Assembly (NCBI GenBank): GCA_947630385.1
Contig: CANRHG010000090.1
Span: 1 to 7,630, forward strand
Reading direction: 5' to 3'
Source: an uncultured Eubacteriaceae bacterium
GTDB taxonomy: Bacteria; Bacillota; Clostridia; Eubacteriales; Eubacteriaceae
Length of the DNA: 7,630 nucleotides
The translations under genes and the position numbers were made by a program. Each line of letters begins with the position of its first letter. Within the stretch, counting starts at the first letter, position 1. The notes beneath the pieces are model-generated. The model ran no database searches. It was not told the origin of the DNA and saw only the letters and a program-made list of their open reading frames with translations. Shown here in pieces: positions 6,682-7,630 of the stretch.

Positions 6682-7249
6682 ATGTTAAAAGATTTAATGA
6701 AAAAAAAAGAATTTAACCATTTCTGAATTATCCAAATTAAGTGGCGTCGCTTCTTCTACATTAAAAGATCTGTGTGACGGTAAAAGAAAAATGGATGATT
6801 GCAAAGTTAAAACAGCTTTTAAAATAGTAGAAACCCTAGGCGTTTCAATCGATCAACTGGTTGGCCCTTATCTCGAAGAACGCTGTAGTTTTGAAACTTT
6901 TAAAAGCGCTATATGTCATCGGGTAAAAAATCTTGGGGATTTGCAGTTTATTATCGATACGTTGGAACGAGATGACATTCGAAGATATTTTAACCGCGGA
7001 TGGTATCCAGAGAGTTTGTATTTGCTCGCGATGCTCGATTATTTGAGTAGAATAAATGAAATTCAAATTTATCCCGGGTACGATGATCTCCGTAATTGTA
7101 AGCTTAGCGAACCTTTATATCCAGCTAGTTTGGAACTTTTGGATTTCGTAACAAAGGATAAAGATCTTTTAAAAGAAGCTGAACAAACCGCTATTCCTGA
7201 ATTTACACGTTTTAACATAATTGAAGATGAGATAAGAAACGTCGTATAA
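6682..7249 (+). CDS. Xre-like HTH regulator (possible antitoxin), interrupted by a frameshift at an A9 tract
   Basis: GGGAG at 6671-6675 sets the start at the ATG at 6682 (another ATG at 6679 is also in frame). This frame reads MLKDLMKKKEFNHF and stops at TGA 6724-6726. Omitting one A from the nine at 6700-6708 gives MLKDLMKKKNLTISELSKL and continues to 7249, an intact protein of 188 residues. Residues 10-58 then form a helix-turn-helix: TISELSKLSG, VASSTLKDLCDGKRK, and TLGVSIDQLV. The conserved-looking C-terminal part includes FKSAICHRVKNLGDLQFII, LYLLAMLDYLSRINEI, YDDLRNCKLSEPLYP and IPEFTRFNI. I have an impression of similar regulators beside toxin-like genes in gut Firmicutes but cannot verify it. 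As the DNA stands, only a 152-residue product from the ATG at 6791 is open, lacking most of the HTH. Its codons are more AT-rich than those of the mtl genes, suggesting acquisition. No intact partner gene is visible. Confidence 0.7.
6700..6708 (+). repeat. Homopolymer of nine A inside the HTH gene
   Basis: The run follows ATG at 6697-6699 and precedes GAATTT. It is the point where the good start and the HTH-encoding frame disagree by one base: eight A would put them in frame. It is therefore a candidate slippage site (replication, transcription) or a sequencing error. The upstream frame has a TGA at 6698-6700 in the HTH frame, so translation cannot enter the HTH from further upstream without the shift. 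Confidence 0.85.
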
Positions 7250-7522
7250 GACCTACTTAAAAGCTATCAGTAGGAACTTAAAAACGAAGATAAAATTTCG
7301 AAATTGTGTCGATGAAAATAACTTTATTCGACGGAAGTTTATATCCGTATTTTCTACTTAATAATAGAAAAGCTACAGTTTCAATAATGAACCTGTAGCT
7401 AATTGAATCTTTAAAGTTTAAGAAGAAGGTTGCGTTGCAGTTTTTATCTCTTCTTCGGATAGAGTATCTTGCAGTCAATCAATTTTTTAATAAAACATAA
7501 TAAAAGATAGGACTACAAATTT
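7250..7522. other. Non-coding or decayed region downstream of the HTH gene
   Basis: No convincing intact gene is present. An inverted repeat, CCTACT (7252-7257) and AGTAGG (7269-7274), follows the HTH stop but lacks a T run. A palindrome AATTTCGAAATT lies at 7294-7305. A short plus-strand frame starts at ATG 7312 (KITLFDGSLYPYFLLNN) and stops at TAG 7396; the same frame then stays open to 7495. On the minus strand a short stretch (7418-7474) reads LQDTLSEEEIKTATQPSS and looks like a fragment. A partner gene of the HTH regulator may have decayed here, but this is inference. Confidence 0.4.
7371..7400 (-). terminator. Strong hairpin, probable minus-strand terminator
   Basis: AGCTACAG (7371-7378) and CTGTAGCT (7393-7400) pair perfectly, then after one mismatch TTCA (7380-7383) pairs with TGAA (7388-7391) around an ATAA loop. 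This gives a 12-pair stem. On the minus strand it is followed by TTTTCTATTATT, a reasonable uridine-rich tail; the plus-strand tail AATTGAATC is poor. It would end transcripts coming from the right edge, such as the frame ending at 7523. Confidence 0.6.
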
Positions 7523-7630
7523 TTAACGTGGATACTCCGCCACATTCGTACAGGCTGTACAACTATCTCTCCAAACCGGAGGGGCTGCAGCTGCAGGAAG
7601 ACCATACGAATAAAAAGTAAATTCGACCAC
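7523..7630 (-). CDS. Hypothetical C-terminal fragment ending in a CxxC peptide (partial)
   Basis: A minus-strand frame is open from the window edge to TAA at 7523-7525, giving 35 residues. It includes VEFTFYSYGLPAAAAPPVW followed by RDSCTACTNVAEYPR. The run of alanines and prolines, the single tryptophan and the CxxC near the end look like the tail of a small secreted or modified peptide, or a metal or redox tail, but I do not recognise a family. The segment is richer in G and C than its surroundings. A GTG-started plus-strand frame of 30 codons (7528-7620) overlaps it, so the coding strand is uncertain. The hairpin at 7371-7400 would suit as its terminator. Confidence 0.3.
   Translation of the reverse strand: MVEFTFYSYGLPAAAAPPVWRDSCTACTNVAEYPR
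7528..7611. repeat. Palindrome-rich, GC-richer segment near the right edge
   Basis: Within about 85 bases there are several self-complementary elements: GTGG/CCAC (7528-7531, 7540-7543), GTACAG-G-CTGTAC (7548-7560), CTCC/GGAG (7569-7572, 7578-7581), and the 12-bp perfect palindrome CTGCAGCTGCAG (7585-7596). An outer pair, ATTCGTA (7544-7550) and TACGAAT (7605-7611), could close the set. This could be a structured RNA, a protein-binding site, or a coincidence within a coding sequence. Confidence 0.35.

Noticed and set aside
6700..6709. Programmed -1 ribosomal frameshift at A-AAA-AAG
   Set aside because: Restoring the HTH needs a +1 (or -2) shift; a -1 shift leads to the wrong frame. Loss of one A by slippage fits instead.
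6845..7066. Minus-strand frame of 73 residues within the HTH gene
   Set aside because: It is antisense to the coherent HTH-family reading frame.
7278..7478. Minus-strand frame of 66 residues starting at a TTG
   Set aside because: Runs through the 7371-7400 terminator-like hairpin, has no ribosome binding site and no recognisable domain.

Overview
The window looks like chromosomal DNA from a low-to-moderate GC Firmicute, possibly Erysipelotrichia or Clostridia-like. The clues are strong AGGAG-type ribosome binding sites, textbook sigma-A promoters, a lipoprotein signal on a surface-type MsrAB, a DeoR-controlled PTS locus, and an Xre-type regulator of a kind I associate with gut Firmicutes. 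The genus cannot be fixed from this sequence.

Positions 1-3113 hold a mannitol locus on the minus strand: mtlD (mannitol-1-phosphate 5-dehydrogenase), then mtlA (fused EIICBA mannitol permease), which runs off the left edge. The permease imports and phosphorylates mannitol, and the dehydrogenase oxidises mannitol-1-phosphate to fructose-6-phosphate. A DeoR-family repressor gene (3114-3875, plus strand) is divergent from mtlD. The shared 242-bp intergenic region carries a near-consensus mtlD promoter, an 8-bp inverted repeat over it, repeated TTGCGA motifs, and a perfect extended -10 lying only 8 bp before the repressor ATG. A bidirectional terminator (about 3890-3934) separates this locus from the next.

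Positions 3974-6289 hold a two-gene minus-strand operon for extracytoplasmic methionine sulfoxide repair. The upstream gene fuses a CcdA membrane electron carrier to a TlpA/ResA-like thioredoxin domain. The downstream gene is a lipoprotein MsrA-MsrB fusion. Together they would pass cytosolic reducing power across the membrane to repair oxidised methionines outside the cell.

Positions 6290-7630 are visibly more AT-rich and look like an accessory islet. A helix-turn-helix regulator gene (6682-7249, plus strand) is broken after its seventh codon at a run of nine A residues. Removing one A restores a complete HTH protein, which suggests phase variation, transcriptional slippage or recent decay. 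Downstream lie hairpins, short remnant-like frames and, at the right edge, a GC-richer, palindrome-rich segment with a minus-strand frame ending in a CxxC peptide.

The most interesting signals are the A9-interrupted regulator, the unusual architecture of the mtlD/deoR control region, and the self-contained CcdA-thioredoxin plus MsrAB repair pair.
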